DNA from: Chitinophaga sp. | GTDB lineage: Bacteria > Bacteroidota > Bacteroidia > Chitinophagales > Chitinophagaceae | Assembly: GCF_019236475.1 (NCBI RefSeq) | Contig: NZ_JAFAIX010000005.1 | Location: forward strand, 1 to 64,000 | DNA length: 64,000 nucleotides | Direction: 5' to 3' | In this document: positions 36,034 through 44,311 of the stretch, piece by piece | How the letters are laid out: each line of letters opens with the position of its first letter | How positions within the stretch are numbered: position 1 is the stretch's first letter | Position numbers and translations under genes: made by a program | Notes under the pieces: model-generated | Told to the model about the DNA's origin: nothing | Database searches by the model: none | The model's input: the letters and a program-made list of their open reading frames with translations, nothing else

Positions 36034-36077
36034 GTAACTCAAAAGTTACGTATAATTTTAAGTAACCTAAAAGTTAC
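36034..36077. promoter_or_regulatory. twin GTAAC-N6-GTTAC operators
   Basis: Two copies of an inverted repeat, GTAAC-TCAAAA-GTTAC (36034-36049) and GTAAC-CTAAAA-GTTAC (36062-36077), 28 bp apart centre to centre, the second ending 5 bp before the SRPBCC start. A TATAATTTTA stretch between them could be the -7 region. They fit dimer sites for the ArsR protein encoded by this operon. Confidence 0.6.
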
Positions 36078-36082
36078 ATATC

Positions 36083-36517
36083 ATGCAAAACAGTATTCAG
36101 CACAGCTACTTTTATGAGCAGCCCCTAGCGGCAGTATGGGCCTATCTTACGGAATCTGAATTGATAGCTCAATGGTTGATGCCGAATGATTTTCTGGCGG
36201 AGGTAGGTCATGAATTTAATTTCCATACCAGGCCCATGCCTAATTTCGGTTTCGACGGCACTATTTACTGTAAGGTGTTAGAGATTGACCCCATGAAAAA
36301 GTTGGTATATAGTTGGCAAGGCGGTCCTGAGCCGGGAGTGATCAACTTGGACACCGTGGTAGAATGGCAGTTACAGGAGAAAGACAATGGTACAGAATTA
36401 TCGTTAGTGCACAGTGGGTTTACCGCTGATCAGGCCATGATCTTCGGTATCATGAGTGAAGGTTGGTTGAAAAATATCACCAAAATTGCAGACTTGTTAA
36501 ACGCACTAGCGTCATGA
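36083..36517 (+). CDS. SRPBCC/AHSA1-family protein (144 aa)
   Basis: START-like ligand-binding fold of the AHSA1 type. Motifs: YFYEQPLAAVWAYLTESELIAQWLMPNDF at the N-terminus, then a beta-sheet with GHEFNFHTRPMPNFGFDG, CKVLEIDPMKKLVYSWQGGPE, VEWQLQEKDNGTELSLVHSGF, and a final helix GWLKNITKIADLL. Cytoplasmic; binds a hydrophobic ligand or acts on a partner protein, not determined. It overlaps the ArsR gene by 4 bp (ATGA), so the two are translationally coupled. Confidence 0.88.
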   Translation: MQNSIQHSYFYEQPLAAVWAYLTESELIAQWLMPNDFLAEVGHEFNFHTRPMPNFGFDGTIYCKVLEIDPMKKLVYSWQGGPEPGVINLDTVVEWQLQEKDNGTELSLVHSGFTADQAMIFGIMSEGWLKNITKIADLLNALAS

Positions 36518-36837
36518 CAACAGCGCAAATAGATATCTTCCAGACCCTCGCAGATCCGAGTCGCAGGGAAATGTTGCACTTACTGTCCAAGGAGAGTTTA
36601 ACCATCAATGCCTTAGCCCAGAATTTTGAGATGAGTCGCCCTGCCGTATCCAAGCATGTGAAGATTCTGCAACAGGCAGGATTTATCACTATTCGGGATA
36701 TCGGCAGGGAAAGATATTGTTTACTCAGCCAGGATGGGTTTACCAGGTTGCAGGAATGGATCAGTTATTTTGATAAATTCTGGAGTAATAAACTGAAGAA
36801 GCTGGAAACGGTGCTCAACAACAAAGCCAATGCATAA
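36514..36837 (+). CDS. ArsR-family winged-helix regulator (107 aa)
   Basis: Start at the ATG inside the ATGA overlap; the open frame extends 17 codons upstream, but only from a TTG. The HTH is plain: IFQTLADPSRREMLHLLSKESLTINALAQNFEMSRPAVSKHVKILQQAGFI, then the wing RERYCLLSQDGF and a final helix. No metal-binding CxC is present, so it is of the non-metal type commonly paired with SRPBCC proteins. It likely represses its own operon through the twin GTAAC-N6-GTTAC sites. Here the regulator is the second gene. Confidence 0.9.
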   Translation: MTTAQIDIFQTLADPSRREMLHLLSKESLTINALAQNFEMSRPAVSKHVKILQQAGFITIRDIGRERYCLLSQDGFTRLQEWISYFDKFWSNKLKKLETVLNNKANA

Positions 36838-36840
36838 GTA

Positions 36841-37599
36841 TCAAGAATAGATTTTCAGTGATTTCTTTTTCAATGCAGTGGCTTGTGCACTAGAAAGTTC
36901 CTGATCAGTTACCAAGGCCGTGATAGCTGAAAGTGGTGCAAATTTCAGGTAGCTATCTTTTTCGATTTTAGTAGCATCACATAAGAGGTATACCGTATCT
37001 GCATTGGCTATCATCGCCTTGCTAATGCCGGCTTCCGTTTCGCTGAAGGCAGTCAGGCCATTTTTCGTAGACAGTCCGTCTGCGCCAATAAACGCTTTGG
37101 CCGCATGGTAGCTTTCAATGTGCATTATAGCCCTATCTCCGTGTATAGCTTTACGTTGTTTATCTATTTCTCCTCCAATCAGGTTCACATGGATGCCGTC
37201 TGCCTCCATAAAGGCGGCGGCAACGGGCAAAGAGTTCGTAATGATACGTAGTGGACTGATATGTTTCAGATGAGGGCACATAGTAAAAACCGTGCTGCCG
37301 CAGTCCATAAAGATAGTATCACCGGGCTTAACCAGGGTAGCCGCCAGTTTACCTATCTGTTTCTTTCGGGCAACTGCCACTGTCTCTTTATCTGCGAATG
37401 CCGTAAATGGACTCTTAGGTGGCGCTTTCATGGCGCCTCCATGGGTTCGGATGAGCAGTTCCTCCTCCGCCAGTTGCTGTAGGTCTCTACGGATGGTAAT
37501 CGCTGAAATCCCCAATGCATCTGCGATTTCCTGCACTTCCATGCTCTCTTGCTTATCGAGTAGTTTTAAAATTTGCCTTTTTCTTTCCAGGAATCCCAT
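36841..37599 (-). CDS. DeoR/GlpR-family transcriptional repressor (252 aa)
   Basis: N-terminal DeoR HTH: RKRQILKLLDKQESMEVQEIADALGISAITIRRDLQQLAEEELLIRTHGGA. The C-terminal DeoRC sugar-phosphate sensor domain follows, with KETVAVARKKQIGKLAATLVKPGDTIFMDCGSTVF and FIGADGLSTKNGLTAFSETEAGISKAMI. It is divergent from nudK; the two starts are 53 bp apart with a 43-bp palindrome between them. The ligand is probably a phosphorylated sugar or sugar derivative, matching the GDP-sugar role of NudK. Autoregulation is likely. Confidence 0.92.
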   Translation of the reverse strand: MGFLERKRQILKLLDKQESMEVQEIADALGISAITIRRDLQQLAEEELLIRTHGGAMKAPPKSPFTAFADKETVAVARKKQIGKLAATLVKPGDTIFMDCGSTVFTMCPHLKHISPLRIITNSLPVAAAFMEADGIHVNLIGGEIDKQRKAIHGDRAIMHIESYHAAKAFIGADGLSTKNGLTAFSETEAGISKAMIANADTVYLLCDATKIEKDSYLKFAPLSAITALVTDQELSSAQATALKKKSLKIYS

Positions 37600-37603
37600 T
37601 TCT

Positions 37604-37646
37604 GATTATATTTGATCAAAATTATCATTTTTGATCAAATATAATC
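37604..37646. promoter_or_regulatory. 43-bp perfect inverted repeat, shared DeoR/NudK operator
   Basis: Arms of 18 bp (GATTATATTTGATCAAAA and its exact complement) around a 7-nt centre TTATCAT. Each arm contains the self-palindrome TTTGATCAAA (37611-37620 and 37630-37639), spaced 19 bp, about two helical turns, so two repressor dimers could bind the same DNA face. It fills nearly the whole space between the divergent DeoR and NudK starts. Confidence 0.8.
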
Positions 37647-37652
37647 ATTTTT

Positions 37653-38231
37653 ATGCAACCGGAAGTTAAAATCATGTCAACGGAAATCCTCTCGAACAAC
37701 TGGTATACCCTTAAAAAAGTGACCTATGAGTACAAGCGCAGGAATGGCTCCTGGCAAACGCAATCCCGCGAAGCGTACGACAGAGGGAACGGTGCGGTCA
37801 TATTGCTGTACAACACCACCAGCAACACCGTGATACTCACCCGTCAATTTCGCCTCCCCTCCTATATCAATGGTAACAGCAGCGGCATGCTCATAGAAGC
37901 CTGCGCCGGCCTTCTGGATGAAAACAATCCGGAAGAATGTATTCGTAGAGAAGCAGAAGAAGAAACAGGCTATCGTATCAAAGATGTAAAGAAAGTTTTT
38001 GAAGTGTATATGTCGCCCGGCTCCGTAACAGAAATGCTCCACTTCTTCGTAGCTGCCTATGACCATCAGATGAAAATCAATAACGGCGGGGGATTAGAGC
38101 AAGAACAGGAGGAGATTGAAGTGATGGAGGTGCCGATTGATAGAGCGCTGGAGATGGTGGAGAGTGGGGAGATTAAGGATGGAAAGACGATTATGTTGTT
38201 GCAGTGGGTGAGGTTGAAGGGGGTGATGTAA
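37653..38231 (+). CDS. nudK: Nudix hydrolase, GDP-mannose pyrophosphatase NudK-like
   Basis: 192-aa Nudix enzyme that resembles E. coli NudK along its length, as remembered: a YDRGNGAVILLYN segment, RQFRLPSYINGNSSGMLIEACAGLLD, and KTIMLLQW at the end. The Nudix box GLLDENNPEECIRREAEEETGY is complete (G-x5-E-x7-REUxEExGU). It would split GDP-mannose or related nucleotide sugars into GMP and sugar-1-phosphate. It is controlled with the divergent DeoR gene by the shared palindrome. Start is the first ATG, 6 bp after the operator. Confidence 0.9.
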   Translation: MQPEVKIMSTEILSNNWYTLKKVTYEYKRRNGSWQTQSREAYDRGNGAVILLYNTTSNTVILTRQFRLPSYINGNSSGMLIEACAGLLDENNPEECIRREAEEETGYRIKDVKKVFEVYMSPGSVTEMLHFFVAAYDHQMKINNGGGLEQEQEEIEVMEVPIDRALEMVESGEIKDGKTIMLLQWVRLKGVM

Positions 38232-38243
38232 TTATCAATATTG

Positions 38244-38302
38244 GAGAAAGTTCGGTTATCATCTGTCAACCGGCTATAGCCAGTTGACAGATAACATTTC
38301 TC
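38244..38302. terminator. multi-segment hairpin between convergent genes
   Basis: GAGAAA...GTTAT...CTGTCAAC pairs with GTTGACAG...ATAAC...TTTCTC across a GGCTATAGCC top. It lies between the nudK stop and the stop of the gene at 38355. Confidence 0.55.
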
Positions 38303-38354
38303 TATTATCAGTAAGTAGATATTTTAACATCACAGGAACTAGTCTTGCTGTTCA

Positions 38355-39125
38355 TCATGGCTGATCTCGGGTAACTTTTTTGCTGCGAAGCATCGTTCGG
38401 ATAACTTGCACTGCCTGGTCTGCACCTGAGGGCGGTAGTTTGCCACCTACATTATCGGCAATGCTATACGGGTTGACCACTACCTCTATTTTATCACCAC
38501 TGGAAACAGATAAGCGGAATTTTTGCGCCTTAATAAGGCGTCTTCCTTCCTGTAAGGTATAAGAGGCTGAATATTCCTCTGTAGATACTGATACTACATC
38601 CTGATAATGGTATTCATGCGTTCTATCATTCAGGTGAGTTTTTCTGATGAAGTTATAATCACAGATATAAGAAGCTAGTAGGTGATCCGCCAGTAAAAAA
38701 ATAGTCACCCTGTAAACACCAAATCGCAATACTTTGTCTTTTCCTTTATGAAATACAACTTCACGGTCTGGTATACCGTATACAGGCCAGTAAACAGGGG
38801 CAAAGATTACCAACGGTTCCTTGATAATCTGTTCCTTTTCAAGCCCCAGTTTTGCATATGCGGCAGCAACTAAGTTGTCCAAGTCTTCCTGGAACCAGCC
38901 ATCAACTGTTTCATCTGAGGGAGCTGTACGGATTCTGTAAATTGCAAAGCCTATCCAGGCCAATCCTATGAGGGTAGCTATCCATCCCAGTTCTGAAAAT
39001 CCTTTTGTTTGTGATGAATTATAATTGATCACCAAAAGCCCTAGTGCCAATATGATTATTGGAGCCTTCAAATTGGGTCTGAAGAAGTATTTTCTCAACT
39101 CATCACTTCTATAGTTTTTATCCAT
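38355..39125 (-). CDS. two-TM membrane protein with PH-like C-terminal domain, unknown (256 aa)
   Basis: Not recognised. Start taken at the ATG at 39125; the open frame extends to a TTG at 39185. Two hydrophobic helices near the N-terminus (PIIILALGLLVINY and LGWIATLIGLAWIGFAIY) are separated by a short loop. The rest is soluble, with strands in the pattern YHYQDVVSVSTEEYSASYTL...KFRLSVSSGDKIEVVV that resembles a bacterial PH-like domain (inference). It is the third gene of a compact unit with two proteins that share an N-terminal tag, and is probably the membrane-associated member. Confidence 0.65.
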   Translation of the reverse strand: MDKNYRSDELRKYFFRPNLKAPIIILALGLLVINYNSSQTKGFSELGWIATLIGLAWIGFAIYRIRTAPSDETVDGWFQEDLDNLVAAAYAKLGLEKEQIIKEPLVIFAPVYWPVYGIPDREVVFHKGKDKVLRFGVYRVTIFLLADHLLASYICDYNFIRKTHLNDRTHEYHYQDVVSVSTEEYSASYTLQEGRRLIKAQKFRLSVSSGDKIEVVVNPYSIADNVGGKLPPSGADQAVQVIRTMLRSKKVTRDQP

Positions 39126-39159
39126 AAGGTCAGATCTTTTAAGGTCGATATACAGGTTA

Positions 39160-39675
39160 TTATAGTCTTTGAAGGAGTATAGCAATCACTTCAGAATTTG
39201 CCGCATTGGTATGCTGTAATAGTTCTTTGCATTTCGGTTTGTCAACTGGGCATCTAGCGGCTTGGTTTATTAGCTTTTGGATGTCCCCAATATCTGCAGT
39301 GAAGCCATTACCAAGATAGAAATCATGTTTAACCAATGCACGCAAGTAATAATAGTGAGCCTGAGTTGAATTTAGAGTGATGGCAGTAGCGAGATCGGGA
39401 TCAATTCTATCCGCAATGGATTTGGTAGCGAATTTAGGACGCTTCCCATTCAGGTTTGCCAGCGCGCGATAGTAGAAAGCATCTGCAATGGAATCATCAG
39501 CTTGCAATATGGTATCCAGCAATTTTAAGGCATCCGCATATCGGCTTTGTTGCACACTTTTTATGGCTTTTTCAACCAGGGAGGTAACATCAGGCGTGGC
39601 ATATACATGAAAAATCATATTACCGACATTCATCTGTGTATTTACCTTCTGATCCTGTTGATGAAAAGTGGTCAT
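39160..39675 (-). CDS. tagged TPR-like protein of unknown function (171 aa)
   Basis: Residues 1-17 (MTTFHQQDQKVNTQMNV) repeat the N-terminal tag of the neighbouring 117-aa protein. From about residue 30 the sequence is helical with a TPR-like unit (SRYADALKLLDTILQADDSIADAFYYRALANLNG) and a second, weaker one (AHYYYLRALVKHDFY). Two Cys lie near the C-terminus (CPVDKPKCKEL). No enzyme motif. Its start overlaps the stop of the 117-aa gene (ATGA), so the two are translationally coupled. Likely a scaffold or sensor of a small operon; function unknown. Confidence 0.65.
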   Translation of the reverse strand: MTTFHQQDQKVNTQMNVGNMIFHVYATPDVTSLVEKAIKSVQQSRYADALKLLDTILQADDSIADAFYYRALANLNGKRPKFATKSIADRIDPDLATAITLNSTQAHYYYLRALVKHDFYLGNGFTADIGDIQKLINQAARCPVDKPKCKELLQHTNAANSEVIAILLQRL

Positions 39676-40025
39676 AAAAACAGCCCTCCTATTGCCCGTA
39701 TCAGATGTGTGATACCTTGCACTAACCCTTCCGCCGCGGTGACACCCGTGAGTATTTCTTTTGCTTTTACAAGATAAGTTACCAAAGTAGCTTTGTGTAC
39801 AGTGGGCAAACCAGCCTCTCGTTCAGCATGGGTAAGTGCCTCTTTTGCATCGGCGCCAACAGTAGCATCTATCCTATTTTCAGCAGTAAGCTGCTCCAAT
39901 ACAGCAGTCAATTGCTGCAAATGTGTTATCAGTTCCGCTGTATTTTGAATATTACCTATGTGGATATCTCCCCCTGCATTATATTGGGTATTAACGTGCT
40001 GTCCTTGCTGGTTAAAGGTTGTCAT
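39672..40025 (-). CDS. small tagged protein with hydrophobic Gly-rich C-terminus (117 aa)
   Basis: Begins with the tag MTTFNQQGQHVNTQYNAGG followed by DIHIGNIQN, a short beta-hairpin-like stretch. Residues 30-95 are amphipathic helices (LITHLQQLTAVLEQLTAEN, DAKEALTHAEREA). The last 20 residues (EGLVQGITHLIRAIGGLFL) are hydrophobic and Gly-spaced, suited to lie on or enter a membrane. I have the impression that similar tags occur in bacterial conflict proteins, but cannot check this here. First gene of the three-gene unit. Confidence 0.65.
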   Translation of the reverse strand: MTTFNQQGQHVNTQYNAGGDIHIGNIQNTAELITHLQQLTAVLEQLTAENRIDATVGADAKEALTHAEREAGLPTVHKATLVTYLVKAKEILTGVTAAEGLVQGITHLIRAIGGLFL

Positions 40026-40176
40026 ATATGTGCTTTTGAAGATTTTCAGGATTTACGCTACAAACATGATTAACAAGCAACAATCTGGTGTATCAAGATT
40101 AAACTGAAGTTAACAAATATTACCCAGGTTAGGAAATGTAAATTTTGATTTCCTTATTCTAAATCCATCTAGTTAT

Positions 40177-41085
40177 TTATAAAATAGCTTGTTTTATCAG
40201 GCTCATAATATATTCTAATTTAGTAGTATCCCTTACAATTATTTCATAATCACCATTACCATTATGACCTTTTAAGGCAGAGACATCTCGCATGATGTTT
40301 AGCGAATCATTTAATTGACCTTTCCGGAGGTTAATCCAAAGCTTAAGAGAGCTGGCCTGAATTTCAATATCTACAATATTGCTTTTAATCTTAAAAGCAA
40401 TATATGTTTTCTTGGGTACCACTTCTATATTATCCGATAAATTGAGGATGGCATTCTTAAATGATTCATATAGTTCTTTAACCTCATCAGATTTACCATT
40501 TGTATGATCTTCCTCTGTATATACCTTAATTTCCCTTGTTACCTGTTGCAAAGCTTCACTTTGTGTGGCTATTTGCTTAATGCTTGGTGCCGCTGCTGAT
40601 TTTTTTATGCTATTAATAATTACAGCACCATTATCATACTTTTTAATCTCCCATAACTCAATTGCTAAGTCTCGGAAATTTGTAGCTTGTTTTTGATTAT
40701 CCGTAAATGATGTAGATACGAATATCACCCTTGTTTGGCTCCAATCAACATCGTCGCGTTTTAAGCTTTTCTTCAAGTTTTCATTGTACTCGATTATAAA
40801 ATCAGCCTTATAGTCAAGCATTAAATTAAGGTATGAAACACCCTGATCTACTACACTATGATTCTTATCTCTTTTATACTCAATAATTGCGAAAGCATTG
40901 GCATCTGCATCAAATGCCAGCGTATCAATACGCTTATTTTTAATAACACATTCACTTTTTACCAATTGCAAACCCATGATAATAGCCAAGTTGTCTTCAA
41001 ATAGGGTTTGGATTTCTTTTTCCAATTTAAAAGCATTCTCTTTAGCTATTTGCAATAGATTACCTTGTTTTGAATATAGTATCAT
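40177..41085 (-). CDS. PD-(D/E)XK nuclease-like protein with DUF5655 C-terminus (302 aa)
   Basis: The N-terminal domain (residues 1-150) opens YSKQGNLLQIAKENAFKLEKEIQTLFEDNL and carries a PD-(D/E)XK core: RIDTLAFDADANAFAIIEYK (Asp, then E-x-K), followed by DQGVSYLNLMLDYKADF. Residues 195-300 match my memory of DUF5655 (VKELYESFKNAI, KKTYIAFKIKSNIVDIEI, LKLWINLRKGQL, YEIIVRDTTKLEYIMSLIKQA). Proteins of this kind are often found near type I restriction systems; here it lies 173 bp downstream of hsdR. Role in defence inferred. Confidence 0.82.
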   Translation of the reverse strand: MILYSKQGNLLQIAKENAFKLEKEIQTLFEDNLAIIMGLQLVKSECVIKNKRIDTLAFDADANAFAIIEYKRDKNHSVVDQGVSYLNLMLDYKADFIIEYNENLKKSLKRDDVDWSQTRVIFVSTSFTDNQKQATNFRDLAIELWEIKKYDNGAVIINSIKKSAAAPSIKQIATQSEALQQVTREIKVYTEEDHTNGKSDEVKELYESFKNAILNLSDNIEVVPKKTYIAFKIKSNIVDIEIQASSLKLWINLRKGQLNDSLNIMRDVSALKGHNGNGDYEIIVRDTTKLEYIMSLIKQAIL

Positions 41086-41230
41086 ATTTTCAAAAATTTG
41101 ATAAGATGTATTAGTTTCGAGCTGATATGATATTCAGGTTAAAAACATCAAACAATAAAATCTACTGGTTATGCAGCTTGCTACAAGTCCTAAGCTGACC
41201 AAAAGTTGAGTTTTTCTGTAGTTATCTCAA

Positions 41231-41254
41231 CAATTACTTGTAAACCAGTAATTG
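41231..41254. terminator. small hairpin after hsdR
   Basis: CAATTACT, 8-nt loop, AGTAATTG, ending 5 bp before the hsdR stop position. No strong T-tract, so a weak terminator or RNA stabiliser at best. Confidence 0.3.
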
Positions 41255-41258
41255 GGAA

Positions 41259-44200
41259 TTATATATTGAGTATTCGTTTCAGGGTATCTTGCATTGCCAA
41301 TTTAAATGCTTCATCATTTGAAATCAGTCGGTATAGATCCAGTTCAGATTTCTTCTGTTTATGCATTACTTCTCCAAAAATTTTATCGAAAGCAAGATTT
41401 CTATTCTGCTTATCTGGGTTATCAGCATAATTCTTTTTAAAATCTGGGTGAGCTTTAATGCTTTCAGCAAGGTGAACAAACTTCACCCGCTGCTCTTCCT
41501 GTGTTGCCTCCCAACCTTGGAACCACCTTTGATTAAAGTTAAGGATAATTACATCTAATGGATCTTTATCATGATCATTTCCAAATGCGCCCCGTGGATT
41601 TGAATTTTGAGGGTCTAACTCTGTTTCTGTTGCATCCAAACCAATATTTTCATTTAACTTGATACGCTCCAGACCATAGGTAGATAAATCTACCGTATTC
41701 AATATCTCATCCAACTTATCCAGTGAAGGGTCTGTAATAATCAACTTAGGAATCAGGAATTTTAAGAACCAGAATAGTTTTTCCCACTTTACTACCTCAT
41801 AAGGCAATATGGAAGCCATCTGCCCGTAAATCTTTACAAATTGTTTGGCTTTAATTTTAAAATCCGCCTTCTGTTGATCATCCAGGTCTAGTTGGTTATT
41901 AAAGCGATCCGCAGGAACATCAATAATAGGGTTTAACAATTGCTCATTCCCTTTTTTGAAGTATTTCTCATTAAACAGTTCTACTTCTAACCACTCGTAC
42001 ACTCCTACATCATCCAGGTGAGCTTTTAAATCATGGAGCACATTCACATCAGTTGCCTTACTGAGCGTGGTTGCTGTATAGAAGGGATCAAATGCTGCTT
42101 TTATATCTTCAGTCGAATTGAAAAAATCAAGTATAAAGAGGTCTTCGGTTCGTTTACCTAGTTTATTCGCACTTCTGTTTAATCTTGACAAAGCTTGCAC
42201 GGCAAGTACTCCTTGCAATTTCTTATCTACGTACATCGCAGTCAATTTCGGCTGATCAAAACCAGTGAGATATTTATTGGCCACTACTAGCAATCTATAT
42301 GCATCTTCAGCAAATTTATCACGAGTGTCCTTTTCGGGAAAACCATTGAGACTATCCTCCGTATGCTCTACTCCATCTACTATTTTCTTACCAGAGAATG
42401 CGATTGCAATTTTAAAAGGGTTTCCTTTTTCTTTTAACAAAGCCTTCAGCGCAAAATAATAATGAATGGCTGATTCAATTCGCTGCGAAACCACCATTCC
42501 CTTAGCTTTACCTTTTAATTTCTTGGTATTAACAACATGTGTAAGGAAATGATCTAACATAATTTCAGCCTTTACTGCAATAGTTTGGCGGTGCCCTTCC
42601 ACATAGGCTTTTAATTTTTTCTGTGCCTTGACGCTATCAAACATCGGATTTTCGGCAATCGACTTTTCTATTTCATAATAGCTCCGATAAGTAGTATAAT
42701 TGGCCAGCACATCTAAAATGAACCCTTCCTCAATTGCTTGTTTCATGCTATAAAGATGAAAAGGTTTGTATTTGCCATCTTCTTGTTTTTGACCAAATTT
42801 CTCCAGGGTTTCTTTTTTGGGAGTGGCAGTAAAAGCAAAGTAAGATGCATTCCCTCTCATCTTCCTGGCTTGCATAGCCGCCAGAATTTTGTCCTGTGGA
42901 TCTTCCTCATCCTCTTCTGCACCATTTCCGCCTCCCATTGCTTTATTCATACTATCTGAAGCAGTACCACTTTGAGAACTATGCGCCTCATCAATAATTA
43001 CAGCAAAACGTTTCTCACTCATATCAGCCATCCCATCAAGGATAAATGGAAATTTTTGAATGGTGGTTATTATGATACGCTTCCCTGATTCCAAGCTTGA
43101 TTTTAGCTCTTTTGAAGTGTATGCCGGTGCTACAATATTTTTAACTTCTGAAAACTCTTTGATATTCTCGCGAAGTTGCTTATCTAATAATCTTCGGTCC
43201 GTAACAACGATTACAGAATCAAACAATGGATTAGAAATACCTCTAGCTCCAGGCACTTGCTCATTTTCAGGGTAGATTTCAATCAATTGGTAGGCCGTCC
43301 AGGTAATGGAGTTTGATTTACCGGATCCCGCCGAATGCTGTATTAAATAAGATTGACCAACACCTTTCCTTCCTGCATCTGCTACCAATCTACGAACCAC
43401 ATCCAATTGATGGTAACGAGGAAAGAATAAATTCTTCTTGCTTAAAGGGTCTGTATCTTTTCCATCAAAACGAACAAAATGCTGGATAATATTGGCAAGT
43501 GACAGCTTCGTAAACACTTCCTGCCATATATAGGCTGTTTTGTGCCCGAAGGGGTTTGGAGGATTTCCTTTTCCGAAATTGTGCCCAAGATTAAATGGCA
43601 AGAAAAAAGTATTTGCACCATCCAATTTGGTAGTCATATATGCCTCGTCTGTATCCAGCGTAAAATGCACGATACAGCGCCCAAAATTCAATAACGGCTG
43701 ATTAACATCCCTTTTGAATTTATATTGCTCCTGTCCATGTACCTTTGCATTTTGTCCAGTCCATGGATTCTTCAATTCCATCGTCACAATTGGTAATCCA
43801 TTAATGAAGATGACCATATCAATTTCTTCCCCTGGATTAGCAAGGGAGTACCTAAGTTGCCTAGTGACACTGAATCGGTTCTTTTCGAAATTATCTTTTA
43901 CCTTTTGGCTGCTACTAGCAACAGGAGGTACAAAAAACAATGTAAAATGGGCATCATCCACCTCTAGCCCCTTTCGCAACAAACGAAGAATACCATATTT
44001 CTTAATCATGCGATCTAGTCGTTCCAATATTTTCAACTTCCAGTCGCTTTGCTTTTTCAGTTTGGTCAATTCATCTTCCTGTGTGGATTCAAGGAAATCC
44101 CAGAACTTCACTTCATCAATTGCATACTTGATATTAAAGTCTGCAGGAAATCCTATTTGATATCCATTACCTCCACTATAGACCGCTTCTCGTTCGTCGA

Positions 44201-44309
44201 ATTGCGAATCATTTACTTTTACCTTACCATGGAGCTCCTCCAGGCAAGAGCCAGTAAGGCCTTTTTCAATCGTGGATTCTAGGGCTTGTTCATTGGTTTC
44301 ACTAGGCAT
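41259..44309 (-). CDS. hsdR: type I restriction enzyme R subunit (1016 aa)
   Basis: ATP-dependent translocase and endonuclease subunit. Start at the ATG at 44309; a TTG 9 bp earlier is in frame. The N-terminal nuclease core includes IDMVIFINGLPIVTMELKNPW (Asp, E-x-K; about residues 165-180). The SF2 motor has Walker A HSAGSGKSNSITW near residue 325, DEAH in VIIDEAHSSQSG near 440, TATPKK, and the motif VI region ALSRLNRSANKLGKR. It starts 2 bp after the hsdS stop. The C-terminal helical region contacts HsdM in the family. Intact length, so the system looks functional. Confidence 0.95.
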   Translation of the reverse strand: MPSETNEQALESTIEKGLTGSCLEELHGKVKVNDSQFDEREAVYSGGNGYQIGFPADFNIKYAIDEVKFWDFLESTQEDELTKLKKQSDWKLKILERLDRMIKKYGILRLLRKGLEVDDAHFTLFFVPPVASSSQKVKDNFEKNRFSVTRQLRYSLANPGEEIDMVIFINGLPIVTMELKNPWTGQNAKVHGQEQYKFKRDVNQPLLNFGRCIVHFTLDTDEAYMTTKLDGANTFFLPFNLGHNFGKGNPPNPFGHKTAYIWQEVFTKLSLANIIQHFVRFDGKDTDPLSKKNLFFPRYHQLDVVRRLVADAGRKGVGQSYLIQHSAGSGKSNSITWTAYQLIEIYPENEQVPGARGISNPLFDSVIVVTDRRLLDKQLRENIKEFSEVKNIVAPAYTSKELKSSLESGKRIIITTIQKFPFILDGMADMSEKRFAVIIDEAHSSQSGTASDSMNKAMGGGNGAEEDEEDPQDKILAAMQARKMRGNASYFAFTATPKKETLEKFGQKQEDGKYKPFHLYSMKQAIEEGFILDVLANYTTYRSYYEIEKSIAENPMFDSVKAQKKLKAYVEGHRQTIAVKAEIMLDHFLTHVVNTKKLKGKAKGMVVSQRIESAIHYYFALKALLKEKGNPFKIAIAFSGKKIVDGVEHTEDSLNGFPEKDTRDKFAEDAYRLLVVANKYLTGFDQPKLTAMYVDKKLQGVLAVQALSRLNRSANKLGKRTEDLFILDFFNSTEDIKAAFDPFYTATTLSKATDVNVLHDLKAHLDDVGVYEWLEVELFNEKYFKKGNEQLLNPIIDVPADRFNNQLDLDDQQKADFKIKAKQFVKIYGQMASILPYEVVKWEKLFWFLKFLIPKLIITDPSLDKLDEILNTVDLSTYGLERIKLNENIGLDATETELDPQNSNPRGAFGNDHDKDPLDVIILNFNQRWFQGWEATQEEQRVKFVHLAESIKAHPDFKKNYADNPDKQNRNLAFDKIFGEVMHKQKKSELDLYRLISNDEAFKLAMQDTLKRILNI

Positions 44310-44311
44310 AA

